From: JACDET01 sp038253825
Lineage (GTDB): Bacteria > Patescibacteriota > Microgenomatia > Levybacterales > UBA12049
Assembly (NCBI GenBank): GCA_038253825.1
Contig: JBBSGT010000060.1
Span: 1 to 6,354, forward strand
DNA length: 6,354 nucleotides
Direction: 5' to 3'
Part shown: one piece after another, positions 5,797 through 6,354 of the stretch
Layout: every line of letters starts with the position of its first letter
Position numbering within the stretch: position 1 is the first letter of the stretch
Translations under genes and position numbers: made by a program
The notes under the pieces: model-generated
Databases searched by the model: none
Seen by the model: only the letters and a program-made list of their open reading frames with translations
What the model was told of the DNA's origin: nothing

Positions 5797-6354
5797 CTAC
5801 CAGCTGCCTCCTCCTCCCCCACCAAACCCACCACCAGAAAATCCTCCGCTACTGGAGAAACCACCACTACTTGGTGGTGCCGCAGCTATGGCAGAGGACA
5901 TTGACTCGGAGAAATTATTCATGCTACCGACAAAGAGACCAGTGTTGAAGGCTTGAGAACTGGTGTACCAACCAACTGACTGCTGTTCAATTCCCATATC
6001 TTGCATTTGCTTAGCAAATTTTTTCGTCAAACCAAACATAATGGCATACGGCAACACTTCGTTAAACATATTTTTCTTCTCAAAAAAGCGTTGTCGATAT
6101 TTCTCAGCCGTATTAATAAAAAGATAATAACCTCGGACTCGTCGTAATAGTTCTCTCCCATAAGCAGTTCTACGAGGCATGAATTGCGCCTCGAGCAGCA
6201 AGACAATACCGCACATATAGCCAGCGAAAAACAGAATGGCATATTTTATTGAAGAGTAATTTTCATACAGCTGTGCATGAAAAAATGTGGCAGATATGCT
6301 AAAGTGGCTGCTCACTGCCATGATAAAACTTGCCCTGTCCACTGATGAAGTTTC
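5797..6354 (-). CDS. DUF2207 family membrane protein, C-terminal part (5' end beyond window)
   Basis: The frame is open to the right edge, so only the last 185 residues are visible; the family is usually around 550-650 residues. No ATG/GTG in view should be taken as the start (a GTG at 6342 is internal). A hydrophobic helix, SIKYAILFFAGYMCGIVLLL (about 35-54), is a clear membrane segment. It is followed by a basic, helical region with RELLRRVRGYYLFINTAEK and FNEVLPYAIMFGL, matching the LPYA-x-x-LG block typical of the C-terminal cytoplasmic region of DUF2207 proteins (E. coli YciQ type). The protein ends in a Ser/Gly-rich low-complexity tail (about 162-185) closing in GGGGGGSW, another hallmark. 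The function of the family is not established. It is the upstream partner of the Nudix gene, with one base between stop and ATG, so the two are surely cotranscribed. Confidence 0.85.
   Translation of the reverse strand, partial: ETSSVDRASFIMAVSSHFSISATFFHAQLYENYSSIKYAILFFAGYMCGIVLLLEAQFMPRRTAYGRELLRRVRGYYLFINTAEKYRQRFFEKKNMFNEVLPYAIMFGLTKKFAKQMQDMGIEQQSVGWYTSSQAFNTGLFVGSMNNFSESMSSAIAAAPPSSGGFSSSGGFSGGGFGGGGGGSW
5807..5812 (-). promoter_or_regulatory. Shine-Dalgarno AGGAGG for the Nudix gene, inside upstream coding sequence
   Basis: AGGAGG lies in the final glycine codons of the upstream gene, 11 bases before the Nudix ATG at 5795. The gap is slightly longer than ideal. It supports the 5795 start and translational coupling, and contrasts with the lack of such a site before dnaG and rpoD. 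Confidence 0.6.

Noticed and set aside
5796..5867. 24-residue N-terminal extension of the Nudix protein from an upstream in-frame start
   Set aside because: It lies wholly within the Gly-rich tail coding sequence of the neighbour in another frame, has no family similarity, and the ATG at 5795 has GGAGG upstream and sits next to the preceding stop.
5529..5948. Open frame on the + strand across the Nudix/DUF2207 boundary
   Set aside because: It spans two real genes in antisense and its composition simply mirrors the Gly-rich tail.

Overview
The window is bacterial, with moderately low G+C (about 40 % by eye), and holds five protein-coding loci: four on the - strand and one decayed gene on the + strand. 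From the right edge leftwards on the - strand they are the C-terminal part of a DUF2207-type membrane protein, a Nudix hydrolase, primase DnaG carrying a full-size intein, and the primary sigma factor RpoD. Between Nudix and dnaG, on the + strand, lies a remnant of comM/yifB (Mg-chelatase-like AAA+ ATPase). The gene set, the poly-Gly-Ser-Trp tail of the DUF2207 protein, the apparent leaderless starts and the compact layout recall Patescibacteria (CPR), but that is an inference and no marker here proves it. The standard bacterial code fits: the Nudix gene ends in TGA, dnaG in TAA and rpoD in TAG.

Layout. 1-227: no gene I can support, no clear terminator. 228-1310: rpoD. 1356-4307: dnaG, 983 codons, of which 395 are an intein (2952-4136) placed immediately before the fourth zinc-ligand cysteine of the N-terminal CHC2 zinc finger; the spliced primase would be 588 residues. 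4308-4639: divergent, AT-rich region with the dnaG promoter, two abutting hairpins (the second terminator-like), repeated TTTTGTA motifs and a promoter facing comM. 4640-5368: comM remnant without its N-terminal domain and Walker A motif, with an in-frame TGA where the family has a conserved Cys. 5361-5795: Nudix hydrolase. 5797-6354: DUF2207 protein, 5' end outside the window.

How the genes work together. dnaG then rpoD is the classic order of the bacterial macromolecular-synthesis operon, here without rpsU next to dnaG. dnaG, rpoD and the comM remnant each have a -35/-10 pair whose -10 (TACAAT, TACAAT, TACAGT) ends 6-8 bases before the ATG, and none has a Shine-Dalgarno sequence. The Nudix gene, second in its operon, does have a GGAGG, formed by the glycine codons of the upstream gene. 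This fits leaderless first genes and SD-led internal genes.

The most interesting element is the DnaG intein. Its first residue is a Cys at the place where the fourth zinc ligand belongs, so the unspliced precursor keeps a complete Cys-His-Cys-Cys set that includes the splicing nucleophile. This raises the testable idea that zinc binding affects splicing of the primase.
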